NCBI RefSeq assembly: GCF_025961575.1
Contig: NZ_JAOQNX010000011.1
Span: 1-64,000, forward strand
Direction: 5' to 3'
Length of the DNA: 64,000 nt
From: Rhodoblastus acidophilus
GTDB lineage: Bacteria > Pseudomonadota > Alphaproteobacteria > Rhizobiales > Beijerinckiaceae
The notes beneath the pieces were generated by a model. That model was not told where the DNA came from, ran no database searches, and was given only the letters and a program-made list of their open reading frames with translations. Below are positions 28,893 through 39,451 of the stretch, one piece after another; positions within the stretch are counted from its first letter, which is position 1; each line of letters begins with the position of its first letter. A program made the position numbers and the translations under genes.

Positions 28893-31178
28893 ATGTCTGA
28901 CACCAAGCCGAGTCGCGCCAAGCGCCCCACCTTCACCGATCAGGAGGCGCTGCAGTTCCACTCCAAGGGACGACCCGGCAAATTTCAGATTGCTCCTACA
29001 AAACCCATGGCGACCCAGCGCGACCTGTCGCTCGCCTATTCTCCCGGCGTCGCCGTTCCGGTCAAGGCGATCGCGGAGGACCCTTCGCGCGCCTACGACT
29101 ACACGACAAAGGGCAATCTGGTCGCGGTCATCACCAACGGCACCGCCATTCTCGGCCTGGGAAACCTCGGCGCGCTGGCTTCCAAGCCGGTGATGGAAGG
29201 CAAGTCGGTCCTGTTCAAGCGGTTTGCGGATGTCGATTCCATCGATCTCGAGGTCGGCACCGAGGACGTCGAGGAGTTCATCAATTCCGTGCGCTTCCTC
29301 GGCCCCTCCTTCGGCGGGATCAACCTCGAAGACATCAAGGCCCCTGAATGCTTTATCATTGAGGAGCGGTTGCGGGAATTGATGGACATTCCCGTCTTCC
29401 ATGATGACCAGCACGGCACCGCGATCATCGCCGCCGCCGGCATGATCAACGCAATCCATCTCACGGGCCGCGACATCAAGAAAACCAAGCTCGTTTGCAA
29501 CGGCGCGGGCGCTGCGGGCATCGCCTGCCTCGACCTCATCAAGGCCGTGGGCTTTGCTCCCGAGAACGTTACACTCTGCGACACCAAGGGTATCGTCTAT
29601 CGCGGCCGCACCGAGGGCATGAACCAGTGGAAATCCGCCCATGCGGTCGCCACCGACAAGCGCACCCTCGCCGAGGCCCTGGACGGCGCCGACATTTTCT
29701 TCGGTCTGTCCGCCAAGGGGGCGCTGACCCAGGAAATGGTCAAATCCATGGCGGCAAATCCCATCATCTTCGCCATGGCCAACCCCGATCCCGAAATCAC
29801 ACCCGAGGACGCGCACGCCGTTCGTCCCGACGCCATCGTCGCGACGGGGCGCTCAGACTATCCTAACCAGGTCAATAACGTCCTCGGCTTTCCCTACATT
29901 TTCCGCGGGGCGCTCGATGTGCGGGCGAGCACCATCAACATGGAAATGAAGATCGCCGCCGTGAACGCGCTGGCGCAACTTGCCCGCGAGGACGTGCCCG
30001 ACGATGTCGCGCGCGCCTATCAGGGCGCCCGTCCGCGTTTCGGCCGCGAATATTTGATCCCGGCTCCGTTCGATCCTCGGCTGATCTCGGTCGTGCCGTC
30101 GGCGGTCGCGCAGGCGGCGATCGACTCCGGCGTCGCCCGGCATCCCGTCGTCGACATGGGCGCCTATCGCGCGCAGCTTTCGGCGCGCCGCGATCCCGTC
30201 GCCGGCGTCATGCAGGGCATCATGGATCGGGTGAAGCGCAACCCCAAGCGCGTCGTATTCGCCGAGGGCGAGGAGGAGCAGGTGATCCGCGCCGCCACGT
30301 CCTTCGTCAACCAGGGACTTGGCACAGCCATTCTGGTCGGGCGCGAGGAACGGGTCGCCGAGGTCGCCGAGCGCATCGGCGTCGAGATCGACGACAAGCT
30401 CATCGAAATCCACAATGCGCGCATCTCCCACCGCAACGGCGCCTACGCGCAAATGCTCTACGAGCGGCTCCAACGTAAAGGTCTTCTGTTCCGCGATTGC
30501 CAGCGCCTCATCAACAACGACCGCAATCATTATGCGGCGTCGATGGTGGCCGCAGGCGACGCCGACGCCATGGTGACCGGAGTCACGCGCAATTTCTCCA
30601 CCACGCTTGAGGAGGTGTCGCGTGTCATCGACCACAAGCCCGGCCACAGGCTGATCGGCGTCTCCCTGGTTCTGGCGCGGGGTCGGCCGGTCATTGTCGC
30701 CGACACGGCGATCACCGAAATGCCGGAGGCGCTCGACCTCGCGGAAATCGCCATCGAAGCGGCCGGATTTGCCCGCCGTCTCGGCTACGAACCGCGCGTC
30801 GCCATGCTGGCGTTCTCCAACTTCGGCCATCCTCCGGGCCACCGCACCCTGCGCGTGAAGGAAGCCGTGCACATTCTCGACCAACGTCACGTCGACTTTG
30901 AATATGACGGGGAAATGGCCGCGGACGTGGCGCTCAACAAGGAGGCAATGTCACTCTATCCGTTCTGCCGGCTTACCGATACGGCCAATGTCCTGATCAT
31001 GCCGGCCTTCCACGCCGCGTCCATCTCGACAAAGATGCTGGTGGAGCTGGGCGGCGCCATGGTCATCGGACCGATGCTGGTCGGTTTGGACAAGTCCGTC
31101 CAGATCGTGCAGCTGGGCGGCAAGGATTCCGACATCGTCAACGCCGCGGCGCTCGCCGCCTTCAACGCCGAACTCTGA
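28893..31178 (+). CDS. maeB: NADP-dependent malic enzyme with phosphotransacetylase-like domain
   Basis: The 761-residue protein joins an N-terminal malic enzyme ([27 protein letters not shown], and a [12 protein letters not shown] nucleotide-binding loop) to a C-terminal phosphotransacetylase-like domain starting around residue 440 ([16 protein letters not shown]). This fusion is the normal MaeB form; the second domain is usually regulatory, responding to acetyl-CoA. It converts malate to pyruvate and CO2 with NADP reduction. ATG 28893 fits the family N-terminus; the upstream frame overlaps the mutS promoter region. Confidence 0.95.
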   Translation: MSDTKPSRAKRPTFTDQEALQFHSKGRPGKFQIAPTKPMATQRDLSLAYSPGVAVPVKAIAEDPSRAYDYTTKGNLVAVITNGTAILGLGNLGALASKPVMEGKSVLFKRFADVDSIDLEVGTEDVEEFINSVRFLGPSFGGINLEDIKAPECFIIEERLRELMDIPVFHDDQHGTAIIAAAGMINAIHLTGRDIKKTKLVCNGAGAAGIACLDLIKAVGFAPENVTLCDTKGIVYRGRTEGMNQWKSAHAVATDKRTLAEALDGADIFFGLSAKGALTQEMVKSMAANPIIFAMANPDPEITPEDAHAVRPDAIVATGRSDYPNQVNNVLGFPYIFRGALDVRASTINMEMKIAAVNALAQLAREDVPDDVARAYQGARPRFGREYLIPAPFDPRLISVVPSAVAQAAIDSGVARHPVVDMGAYRAQLSARRDPVAGVMQGIMDRVKRNPKRVVFAEGEEEQVIRAATSFVNQGLGTAILVGREERVAEVAERIGVEIDDKLIEIHNARISHRNGAYAQMLYERLQRKGLLFRDCQRLINNDRNHYAASMVAAGDADAMVTGVTRNFSTTLEEVSRVIDHKPGHRLIGVSLVLARGRPVIVADTAITEMPEALDLAEIAIEAAGFARRLGYEPRVAMLAFSNFGHPPGHRTLRVKEAVHILDQRHVDFEYDGEMAADVALNKEAMSLYPFCRLTDTANVLIMPAFHAASISTKMLVELGGAMVIGPMLVGLDKSVQIVQLGGKDSDIVNAAALAAFNAEL

Positions 31179-31249
31179 CCAAAAATCGAAAAGGTTGCGC
31201 CGCTTCGCGGCGCGCCTATAGTCGCGCCAAAATTTCCCGCGAGTCTCAA

Positions 31250-32482
31250 ATGTCCAAGCAGAAAGAAATCAAAAAGGTCGTCCTCGCTTATTCAGGCGGC
31301 CTCGACACCTCCATCATCCTCAAATGGCTGCAGACCACCTATGGCTGCGAGGTCGTGACGTTTACGGCGGACCTGGGCCAGGGCGAGGAACTCGAGCCGG
31401 CGCGAAAAAAGGCCGAGCTGCTGGGCATCAAGCCGGAAAACATTTTTATTGAGGACCTGCGCGAAGAATTCGTCCGCGACTACGTCTTCCCGATGTTCCG
31501 CGCCAACGCCCAATATGAAGGGCTGTATCTGCTCGGCACGTCTATCGCCCGTCCGCTGATCTCCAAGCGGCAGATCGAGATTGCCCGAAAAGTCGGCGCC
31601 GACGCCGTCTGTCACGGCGCGACCGGCAAGGGCAACGACCAAGTGCGCTTCGAGCTGTCCTATTACGCACTCGAACCCGATATCAGCGTGATCGCGCCCT
31701 GGCGCGAGTGGGACTTGGCCTCCCGCACCGCCCTGATCGAATTTGCCGAAAAGCACCAGATCCCGATCGCCAAGGACAAGCGCGGCGAGTCGCCCTTCTC
31801 GACCGACGCCAACCTGCTGCACACATCGTCTGAAGGAAAAGTGCTGGAGGACCCCGCGCAGGAGACTCCGGATTATGTCTATTCGCGCACAATTAGCCCC
31901 GAAGACGCGCCGGACAAGCCCACCTACGTCTGGATCGAGTTCGAAAAAGGCGACGCGGTCGGCATCGACGGGGAAAAGCTGTCGCCGGCAAGACTGCTGA
32001 CCCGCCTGAACGAACTCGGCCGCGAGAACGGCATCGGCCGCCTCGATCTGGTCGAGAACCGGTTCGTCGGCATGAAGTCGCGCGGCATGTACGAGACGCC
32101 TGGCGGCACAATCCTCTATTTCGCGCATCGCGGCATGGAATCAATCACGCTCGACCGGGGCGCGGCTCATCTGAAGGATGAGCTGATGCCGAAATATGCG
32201 GAGCTGATCTACAACGGCTTCTGGTTCTCGCCAGAACGCGAGATGCTGCAGGCCCTGATCGACAAGAGCCAGGAGAAGGTTACCGGCCGCGTCCGAGTCA
32301 AGCTCTACAAGGGCAATGCCGACGTGGTGGGCCGCGAGAGCCCCTATTCGCTCTACGATCAGGAACTGGTCACTTTCGAGGAAGGCGCCGTCGCTTACGA
32401 CCATCGCGACGCCGCTGGCTTCATCAAGCTCAACGCGCTAAGATTGAGAACTCTGGCGAAGCGGGACCGGAAGACCTCCTGA
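31250..32482 (+). CDS. argG: Argininosuccinate synthase
   Basis: A 410-residue enzyme with the ATP-binding [15 protein letters not shown] near residue 14, [16 protein letters not shown], and [13 protein letters not shown]. It joins citrulline and aspartate with ATP to form argininosuccinate in arginine synthesis. It is 71 bases after maeB with its own ribosome-binding region and no other arg gene beside it. Confidence 0.97.
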   Translation: MSKQKEIKKVVLAYSGGLDTSIILKWLQTTYGCEVVTFTADLGQGEELEPARKKAELLGIKPENIFIEDLREEFVRDYVFPMFRANAQYEGLYLLGTSIARPLISKRQIEIARKVGADAVCHGATGKGNDQVRFELSYYALEPDISVIAPWREWDLASRTALIEFAEKHQIPIAKDKRGESPFSTDANLLHTSSEGKVLEDPAQETPDYVYSRTISPEDAPDKPTYVWIEFEKGDAVGIDGEKLSPARLLTRLNELGRENGIGRLDLVENRFVGMKSRGMYETPGGTILYFAHRGMESITLDRGAAHLKDELMPKYAELIYNGFWFSPEREMLQALIDKSQEKVTGRVRVKLYKGNADVVGRESPYSLYDQELVTFEEGAVAYDHRDAAGFIKLNALRLRTLAKRDRKTS

Positions 32483-32543
32483 CTTTCTTCAGCGCCGTCG
32501 TCTGAAACTCGCGCTGCGCGTTTCGCCTTCGAGAGGACGGGAG

Positions 32544-33842
32544 ATGCGGCGCTTCCTTTCACTGGCGGTTTCGATCGGCGCGCTGCTGATCGCCCTTACG
32601 GTTGTCGGCCTCTATTATATCGAGAGGCCGACAGTCTTCCGCGTTGCTGTGGCAAAAGGCGGCGAGCCCCAAAAACTGCTTGTGGCGCTAAACCAGGAAT
32701 TCGCGCGCGACCACACGGACGTGCGATTTCGCATCGCGCCGGTGGTCGACTCACGCGCCGCGGCTAAGGCAATGGAAGAGCGCAGCGCGGACCTCGCCGT
32801 TGTGCGCTCGGATGCGAACATGCCTCCGAATGCGTCCACGGCGCTCATCCTCGAACACCCGATTCTTGTTGTCATTGTGCCCCCCGGCTCCAACCTGTCC
32901 AGCATCGCGGAACTGAAGGACAAACGCGTCGCTTCCGTCGCGCTGGACTCAGCGAGCGAAGGCGCGGGCGCGCTGCTGGACGCGCTCGAACAACAATACG
33001 CTCTGCCACCGCAGTCGCTTCCGCGCAAATCCGTCGACATCGCCGAGCTCACCGAGCTGCTCGCGAAAAACGAGGTCGACGCCGTGCTCGCCTTTGGCCG
33101 TTTCGACGCCCCCCAAATGGCTCAGGTGGTGCGCACCCTGTCGCGCGAGGGGACGCCCGCCTTCCTCCCGATCGGCGACGCCGCAGCCCTGGCCAAGAAG
33201 ACGCGGGGGGTCGAAGCTACGACGCTGCTGCGCGGCGCGTTCGGTGGCGCTCCGTCGCTTCCCGCCGAAAACATCGAGACGATCGGCGCGACCGTGCGCC
33301 TGGTCGCAGACAACGATCTCGCCAACAGCGCCGTGGGTGAACTGGTGCGCCAGACTCTCGCCCATCGCACCGCCGCGGCCGCCAAGAGTCCTGTCGCCAA
33401 CGCCATGGAGACGCCAGACACCGACAAGGGGGAGGCGCTGCCGACGCACCCCGGCGCCGCCGCCTTCATCGACAATGAAGAAGAGAGCTTTTTTGAACGT
33501 TACAGCGACGTGATCTACATTGGCGCAATGGTCGCGAGTCTTCTCGCCTCCGCCATAGCAACCTTGGTTAGCCGCATGACCGTCAAAGGCTATGAGCAAT
33601 TCGATCACCTGCTGGAGCAATCGCTCGAAATTCTCAAGCGCGCCCGCGAAGCCGAGGATCTGGAAGCCTTGAAGCTCCTCGAATTGCAGATCGATGAAAT
33701 CCTCACCCATACGCTCGCCAGCGGACGCATGCCGAAGCTGGACGGGCATCAGCTCGCGGGCCTGACCCTGGCAGTGGAACAGGCGCGCCTCGCCATCAAG
33801 GACCGCCGCCGGATCGTCATGGACGCGGTCGCACGCGCCTAG
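32544..33842 (+). CDS. TAXI-type solute-binding protein with C-terminal membrane anchor
   Basis: The 432-residue protein starts with a signal or anchor helix (about residues 8-26). A TAXI/NMT1-like periplasmic binding domain follows: VFRVAVAKGGEPQKLLVAL, LAVVRSDANMP, and LEHPILVVIVPPGS. Unlike ordinary TAXI proteins it continues into a second membrane helix at about 325-343 and a charged cytoplasmic tail of about 90 residues with helical, coiled-coil-like heptads (EQFDHLLEQSLEILKRAREAE). No TRAP permease genes are near. I infer a membrane-anchored ligand sensor or scaffold rather than a transporter subunit. The ligand is unknown. Confidence 0.75.
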   Translation: MRRFLSLAVSIGALLIALTVVGLYYIERPTVFRVAVAKGGEPQKLLVALNQEFARDHTDVRFRIAPVVDSRAAAKAMEERSADLAVVRSDANMPPNASTALILEHPILVVIVPPGSNLSSIAELKDKRVASVALDSASEGAGALLDALEQQYALPPQSLPRKSVDIAELTELLAKNEVDAVLAFGRFDAPQMAQVVRTLSREGTPAFLPIGDAAALAKKTRGVEATTLLRGAFGGAPSLPAENIETIGATVRLVADNDLANSAVGELVRQTLAHRTAAAAKSPVANAMETPDTDKGEALPTHPGAAAFIDNEEESFFERYSDVIYIGAMVASLLASAIATLVSRMTVKGYEQFDHLLEQSLEILKRAREAEDLEALKLLELQIDEILTHTLASGRMPKLDGHQLAGLTLAVEQARLAIKDRRRIVMDAVARA

Positions 33843-34018
33843 CATCGCGCTTTTGCAATTATCGGGTTTTTCGTTTAGAGCAAGCGCGACTTCCCGCCTC
33901 GCTTCCCGTCGCACTCCGTCATCGCCGCGTCACCCTATGGCGAGAAGGACACAGCTGCGGCGGCGCGTCGCGCGGCTCGACCCGAACAGACTTCGCAGAA
34001 CGATCCCTTAAGGCCCCC

Positions 34019-35830
34019 ATGAATCTCCGCAACATCGCCATCATCGCCCACGTCGACCATGGCAAGACCACATTGGTTGATCAATTGCTTCGCCAATCCG
34101 GCGCGTTCCGCGAAAACCAGCGCGTGGCCGAGCGCGTGATGGACTCGAACGACATCGAAAAGGAACGCGGCATCACCATCCTCGCCAAGGCGACCTCGGT
34201 CGTCTGGAAAGATACGCGGATCAATATCGTCGACACCCCCGGCCACGCGGATTTCGGCGGCGAGGTCGAGCGCATCCTGTCGATGGTCGACGGCGCGATC
34301 GTTCTCGTCGACGCCGCCGAAGGCCCGATGCCGCAAACAAAATTCGTCGTCGGCAAGGCGCTCAAAATCGGTCTCAAGCCGATCGTCGCCATCAACAAGG
34401 TTGATAAGCCGGACGCGCGCGCCAACGAAGTCATCAATGAAGTTTTTGATCTGTTCGCCGCCCTCGACGCCACCGACGAGCAGCTCGACTTCCCCATTCT
34501 CTACGGCTCCGGCAAGAACGGCTGGATGGCCGACGACCCGTCCGGCCCTCAGGACGGCATGGGGCCGCTGTTTGATCTGGTCGTCCGGCACGTCCCGCCG
34601 CCGCCCGTGGAGGACGGCGCCTTTCGCATGCTCGGAACGCTGATCGAAGCCAATCCCTATCTCGGGCGCATCATCACCGGCCGCATCTTTTCCGGAAACG
34701 TCAAGACCAACCAGGCGGTCAAGGTTCTGGATCGTCAGGGAAATCTGGTTGAATCCGGTCGCGTGTCCAAGATTCTTGCCTTCCGCGGCATCGAGCGCCA
34801 GCCGATCGAGGAGGCCGAGGCCGGCGACATCGTCGCCATCGCCGGCCTACCGAAATTCAACGTTGCGGACACGCTGGTGTCTCCAGAAGTGACCGAACCT
34901 CTGCAAGCCCAGCCGATCGATCCTCCGACCCTGTCGATGACGTTTCTGGTCAACGACTCGCCGCTCGCCGGCACCGAGGGCGACAAGGTGACGAGCCGTG
35001 TCATCCGCGACCGCTTGATGAAGGAAGCGGAAGGCAATGTGGCCTTGCGCGTTGAGGATTCTCCTGGCTCCGACTCCTTCGTCGTCTCGGGTCGTGGAGA
35101 GTTGCAGCTCGCCATCCTCATCGAGAACATGCGCCGCGAAGGTTTTGAGCTGGGCATTTCGCGTCCGCGCGTCGTTTTTCAGAAGGACGAGGACGGAAAC
35201 CGGCTTGAGCCGATCGAAGAGGTTGTCATCGACGTCGACGAGGAATTTTCCGGCGTCGTCGTGCAAAAAATGTCCGAGCGCAAGGCCGAAATGATCGAGA
35301 TGCGCCCCTCCGGAGGCAATCGTTTGCGACTGGTGTTCCACGCGCCGACGCGCGGCCTGATCGGATACCAGGGCGAACTTTTGACGGATACGCGCGGCAC
35401 CGCGATCATGAACCGTCTGTTTCATGCCTACGCACCCTACAAGGGCGAACTTCAGGGCCGTCGCAACGGCGTGCTGATCTCCAATGACGCCGGCGAGGCC
35501 GTGGCTTACGCCATGTGGAACCTCGAGGATCGCGGCCCCATGATGATCGAGCCGGGCTGGAAGGTTTACGGCGGAATGATCATCGGCCAGCACACCCGTG
35601 AGAACGACCTTGAAGTCAACGTCCTCAAGGGCAAGAAGCTGACAAACATCCGCGCCGCCGGCAAGGACGAAGCGGTCAAGCTGACGCCACCAATCCGCAT
35701 GACGCTGGAGAAATCGCTGGCCTATATCGAAGACGATGAACTTGTGGAAGTGACGCCCAAGTCCATTCGTCTGCGGAAGAGCATCCTGGACCCCAACGAC
35801 CGCAAACGCGCGGAGCGCGCCAAGGACTAA
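34019..35830 (+). CDS. typA: Translational GTPase TypA/BipA
   Basis: The 603-residue protein has the G1 motif AHVDHGKTT, G2 RGITI, G3 DTPGHADFGGE and G4 NKVDKPDAR of elongation-factor-type GTPases, followed by EF-G-like domains and the TypA-specific C-terminal region (PTRGLIGYQGELLTDTRG). It associates with ribosomes and helps assembly or translation under stress. It is followed six bases later by the regB-type kinase gene. Confidence 0.97.
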   Translation: MNLRNIAIIAHVDHGKTTLVDQLLRQSGAFRENQRVAERVMDSNDIEKERGITILAKATSVVWKDTRINIVDTPGHADFGGEVERILSMVDGAIVLVDAAEGPMPQTKFVVGKALKIGLKPIVAINKVDKPDARANEVINEVFDLFAALDATDEQLDFPILYGSGKNGWMADDPSGPQDGMGPLFDLVVRHVPPPPVEDGAFRMLGTLIEANPYLGRIITGRIFSGNVKTNQAVKVLDRQGNLVESGRVSKILAFRGIERQPIEEAEAGDIVAIAGLPKFNVADTLVSPEVTEPLQAQPIDPPTLSMTFLVNDSPLAGTEGDKVTSRVIRDRLMKEAEGNVALRVEDSPGSDSFVVSGRGELQLAILIENMRREGFELGISRPRVVFQKDEDGNRLEPIEEVVIDVDEEFSGVVVQKMSERKAEMIEMRPSGGNRLRLVFHAPTRGLIGYQGELLTDTRGTAIMNRLFHAYAPYKGELQGRRNGVLISNDAGEAVAYAMWNLEDRGPMMIEPGWKVYGGMIIGQHTRENDLEVNVLKGKKLTNIRAAGKDEAVKLTPPIRMTLEKSLAYIEDDELVEVTPKSIRLRKSILDPNDRKRAERAKD

Positions 35831-35836
35831 GCGCAA

Positions 35837-37183
35837 ATGCCACATCGAATCCTGCGCGCCTTCAACTTCGGCGCGGCGCGGATCCACCTGCCCAGCGATG
35901 ACGTGCAGTTCGGACATAACGCACGTCTCCTTCGCATGGATACGCTCGTCAAGTTGCGCTGGTTCGGTGTGGCCGGGCAATTGGCGACGGTCCTGGCAAC
36001 CGCGTTCATCCTGGAGTTCTCGTTCGACCTTGCCTTATGCTTGGCCCTGGTCGGCTTCCTCGCGATCTTCAATCTGCTCGCGACGGTTCTTGCGCCGCGG
36101 CATTTGCGGCTTACGGAAGTCAACGCAACCTACTTTCTGATCTTCGACGTCCTGCAACTCTGCGCCGTTCTCTATCTCACGGGCGGCATAGAGAATCCGT
36201 TCGCCATCCTCATTCTGGCGCCGGTGACGATTTCTGCAGTGTCGCTGCGGTTCCATCACATCATCAGCGTGGTTGCCGTTTCGGTGGCGTGCGTCACGCT
36301 GTTGTGCCTGGTTCATAAGCCGCTGCCCTGGCGCGCCGGTGAGAGTATTTCGCTGCCGCAGCTCTATCAGGACGGTCTCTGGACGGCGATCGTTGTGTCC
36401 TGCCTGTTCATTTCCGTTTACGTCTCGCGGGTCGCCAACGAGTCGCGCGCGCTGAGCCAGGCGCTGTCGGCGGCCGAACTCGTCCTCGAGCGCGAAAACC
36501 ACCTCTCTAAACTTGACGGTTTGGCGGCCGCAGCGGCGCACGAGCTTGGAACCCCCCTCGCCACGATCTCGCTCGTGACCCACGAGTTGAAGCGCGCCAC
36601 TGTTCCAACTGAAATTAAAGAGGATTTGTCTCTGCTGGAACAGGAGGCGCGACGGTGTCGTGAAATCCTGAGCAAGCTGACCTCGCTCCCAGACGACGAC
36701 GACGAGCCTTTTACGCGCACAAAGCTCGGCTTGCTGCTCGAGCAGATCGCGAACCCTTATCGGCAAGGCGCGATTGATATCAAGATCGAGCTGAAAGGCA
36801 GCGACGACGAGCCTCATTCTGACTGCAGTCCCGCCATGGTTTACGGCATCGGGAACTTCGTCGACAACGCCACTGATTTCGCGCGCTCGTCCGTCGTTAT
36901 TTCGGCGAACTGGAATGCCCGGATCGTCGAGATTGTCATTGCTGACGATGGTCCTGGTTTTCCGATCGAACTGCTCAACCAGCTGGGAGAGCCCTATCTC
37001 GTGCGAAACTCGAAGCGGGGCGGGCATGTCAAGGAAAGATCGGGGCTCGGTCTGGGCGTTTTCATCGCCAAGACTCTCCTTGAGCGATCCGGGGCAAAGG
37101 TTTCGTTCTGGAATTCCAAAGCTGGCGGCGCGCGCGTTTCGTTAACCTGGGGCCGCAGCCGCTTCGAAAAGCCAAGTGTATAG
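35837..37183 (+). CDS. regB: RegB/PrrB/ActS-type redox sensor histidine kinase
   Basis: The 448-residue kinase has about six membrane helices in its first 190 residues. The quinone-sensing motif GGIENPF is at 116-122. His235 in the H-box AAAAHELGTPLATI is the phosphorylation site, and Cys274 in EARRCREIL matches the redox-active cysteine of RegB. The ATPase domain has VDNATDFA and GSGLGLGVF-like boxes. It signals cellular redox state to RegA, whose gene follows. The pair controls respiration, carbon and nitrogen fixation and related pathways in Alphaproteobacteria. The start is close after typA, so readthrough is possible. Confidence 0.94.
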   Translation: MPHRILRAFNFGAARIHLPSDDVQFGHNARLLRMDTLVKLRWFGVAGQLATVLATAFILEFSFDLALCLALVGFLAIFNLLATVLAPRHLRLTEVNATYFLIFDVLQLCAVLYLTGGIENPFAILILAPVTISAVSLRFHHIISVVAVSVACVTLLCLVHKPLPWRAGESISLPQLYQDGLWTAIVVSCLFISVYVSRVANESRALSQALSAAELVLERENHLSKLDGLAAAAAHELGTPLATISLVTHELKRATVPTEIKEDLSLLEQEARRCREILSKLTSLPDDDDEPFTRTKLGLLLEQIANPYRQGAIDIKIELKGSDDEPHSDCSPAMVYGIGNFVDNATDFARSSVVISANWNARIVEIVIADDGPGFPIELLNQLGEPYLVRNSKRGGHVKERSGLGLGVFIAKTLLERSGAKVSFWNSKAGGARVSLTWGRSRFEKPSV

Positions 37184-37261
37184 CTTGACATACGTCAATT
37201 TGTTTGGTCGTTCGCGGATATCCGTGCTGCGTTCGATTTCAGGCAAAAGGTGACAGCTCGC

Positions 37262-37867
37262 ATGCCTCCGTTCGGGAAAGATGAAGCCGTGGAAAGCGCA
37301 AAGGGAACCGAGGCCACAGAGGCGGCGCTTCTGTTCGAAAAGGACAAGACGCTTCTGGTCGTCGATGACGATAAGCCGTTTCTCAACCGCTTGGCCAAGG
37401 CGATGACGGCGCGTGGATTCGTCGTAACCTGCGCGGAGACGGTCGCGGAGGGCATGACCGCGGTCCAATCAGCCCCACCCGCCTTCGCGATCATCGACAT
37501 GCGCCTCACAGACGGCAACGGGCTCGATGTCATCAGCGAATTGAAGGCGCGGCGTCCGGAAGCGCGCGGCATCATTCTGACGGGCTATGGCAACATTTCT
37601 TCGGCGGTTCTGGCGGTCAAACTCGGCGCATTCGACTATCTCGCCAAGCCCACCGACGGCGACGAGATTTTTGCCGCGCTGATGAAATCGACGTCGAACT
37701 CGGCCGGTGAGGCGCCCGCCAATCCGATGTCGGCCGAGCGCGTGCGTTGGGAGCACATCCAGCGCATATTCGAGCTTTGCGATCGCAATGTCTCGGAAAC
37801 CGCGCGGAGACTGAACATGCACCGTCGCACCCTGCAACGCATCCTCGCCAAAAGGGCGCCGAAATAG
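37262..37867 (+). CDS. regA: RegA/PrrA/ActR-type response regulator
   Basis: The product has a receiver domain with phospho-acceptor Asp79 (IIDMRLTDGNG, numbered from ATG 37262), Thr in ILTGYGN and Lys in LAKPTDG. Its C-terminal Fis-type helix-turn-helix contains NVSETARRLNMHRRTLQRIL, the almost invariant RegA sequence. It is the partner of the kinase 66-78 bases upstream. A GTG at 37250 is an equally possible start and would add four residues. Confidence 0.95.
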   Translation: MPPFGKDEAVESAKGTEATEAALLFEKDKTLLVVDDDKPFLNRLAKAMTARGFVVTCAETVAEGMTAVQSAPPAFAIIDMRLTDGNGLDVISELKARRPEARGIILTGYGNISSAVLAVKLGAFDYLAKPTDGDEIFAALMKSTSNSAGEAPANPMSAERVRWEHIQRIFELCDRNVSETARRLNMHRRTLQRILAKRAPK

Positions 37868-37873
37868 CAGCAG

Positions 37874-38911
37874 TCACCGCGAGCTGTCGCGCCGTCCGCC
37901 GGCGCGTGAAATCAGCAGGCGGGTCAGGCGCTGGGCGGAAAGCGTCGGGTTTGACCGCGTCGCCTTGGTAAAATTTTGCAGGGTCCGCACCAATTCGAGC
38001 ATCTCCTGAACCCTGCAGGTTTTCATCTGCCGCATGAGTTCGGCTTTGCGATTGAACCCGCCCGTGCCGCGTAACACGGACTGCAATGCGTCGGCGGGAT
38101 TCCCGCCGGCGTCCACGGCCCCCACGCCGCGCTGCAAGGCCAGAGCGTGTCTCATCATGGCCATCAGAATGATGGTCGGATCTCCACCGGACAGAGAAAC
38201 ACTATGCAAACGTTCGAGCAAGGTTTGGCGGTCCGATGAAAAAGCACCGTCCACGATTGCATCGGTCTGCGTCAAATTAGGATCGTAACAGATCGCCTCG
38301 ACGTCAGAGCAATGGACCGTGCTCTGGCCGCTCGTAAACAGCAGTAGCTTCTCGATTTCGTTACGCGTGGCAATTCGATCCTCGCCCAGCACACCAAGCA
38401 GCGCGTCGCGCGCACTGGGCTCGATCGCGCATCCGGCGGCGGCAAATTCCCTCTCGATCAAGCGCATCAGACTTCTGGCGTCATCCGGCCGGCATTCGAT
38501 CGCCGCCGCGAAATCGTGCGCTTCCGCCCATTTGCGCAGCGGCGCATCGCGGCGAAGCTCGCCGGCCTCGAGCACGATCAGGCAATTTTGCGGAGGCGCC
38601 CTGCTGATCATCTCCAGAGCAGGCAAGACCGACTTGCCGCCGACACTGATCAGAATGCAACGGTTTGAACTCTGAAACATGTCGATGGAATTCGCCTCAT
38701 CGACAAGAAGCAAGGGATCCGATGCGATCGCGTCCCCAAGCAGCTGGATTTTTTGGCCCGGAGCCATCTCGCCGCCCAGGAAAGTGCGGCTCGCCTGCTG
38801 CGATCGCTCGGACACCAGACCCCGGTCGGGGCCGAACAGCAGGATGACGGACGTGCAACCAAACGGCTTGGCGAGGAAGTCGTCAGCCTCGCCAATCGGA
38901 ATCGCGACCAT
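37874..38911 (-). CDS. holA: DNA polymerase III subunit delta
   Basis: The 345-residue product has the clamp-loader-subunit layout: an N-terminal fold with VILLFGPDRGLVSERSQQ, a middle region with NCLIVLEAGELRRDAPLRKW, and the C-terminal collar domain. It is the wrench that opens the sliding clamp. It is last in the leuS-lptE-holA operon, six bases after lptE, an arrangement common in Alphaproteobacteria. It converges on regA with six bases between stops. Confidence 0.93.
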   Translation of the reverse strand: MVAIPIGEADDFLAKPFGCTSVILLFGPDRGLVSERSQQASRTFLGGEMAPGQKIQLLGDAIASDPLLLVDEANSIDMFQSSNRCILISVGGKSVLPALEMISRAPPQNCLIVLEAGELRRDAPLRKWAEAHDFAAAIECRPDDARSLMRLIEREFAAAGCAIEPSARDALLGVLGEDRIATRNEIEKLLLFTSGQSTVHCSDVEAICYDPNLTQTDAIVDGAFSSDRQTLLERLHSVSLSGGDPTIILMAMMRHALALQRGVGAVDAGGNPADALQSVLRGTGGFNRKAELMRQMKTCRVQEMLELVRTLQNFTKATRSNPTLSAQRLTRLLISRAGGRRDSSR

Positions 38912-38917
38912 GTCTGC

Positions 38918-39451
38918 TTATTTCGCCAAAGCGGCCGCGATTCGAGTCCGGATTTGCTCGGCGATCGTCCTGGCGTTGCGGATTTCAGCGTCACGCGCCG
39001 CCCGCACATTGCTCAGACGCTGCGAGGTGCGATCGTAGGACACGGCTTCCGTGACGCTGCCGCTCACCAAAGGCTTGTCTCCGCCCGCGACGGGGAACAA
39101 CTGGTACTTCGCGTCGACCGCAATAGCGGCCGCTTCGGCCTGGCCGGTGAACGTATTGATGATCGGCGTCGACATGCGCTCGGTGAGGGTGACGACAAGA
39201 CGGTATTTCGGCGTCGGCGACGATCCCGTGCCATTCAGCTGTGAAATCAGCTCGTTGGTGACATAATGCCCGAGACGATCGGGAATCGGCTCAACCTTGA
39301 TCAGTTGCAATTCGTCGCCCACGGCGCCGCCACCCGGCGCGGCGGTCATGTAAAGCGGCTGCACACAACCGCCGACAAGCAGGGCGCAGCCCACGGCCAT
39401 CGCTTTGGCGGCGTTGCCCAGCCAGGCTGTTGCGCGATTAGACGACGACAT
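38918..39451 (-). CDS. lptE: LPS assembly lipoprotein LptE
   Basis: The product begins with a signal peptide and lipobox LVGGC, so Cys is lipidated and the protein sits in the outer membrane. The remainder ([21 protein letters not shown], then YRLVVTLTE) matches LptE, the plug of the LptD translocon that inserts lipopolysaccharide. I choose ATG 39451 because AGAGGA lies eight bases upstream; this makes it overlap leuS by 14 bases. The position between leuS and holA is typical. Confidence 0.9.
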   Translation of the reverse strand: MSSSNRATAWLGNAAKAMAVGCALLVGGCVQPLYMTAAPGGGAVGDELQLIKVEPIPDRLGHYVTNELISQLNGTGSSPTPKYRLVVTLTERMSTPIINTFTGQAEAAAIAVDAKYQLFPVAGGDKPLVSGSVTEAVSYDRTSQRLSNVRAARDAEIRNARTIAEQIRTRIAAALAK

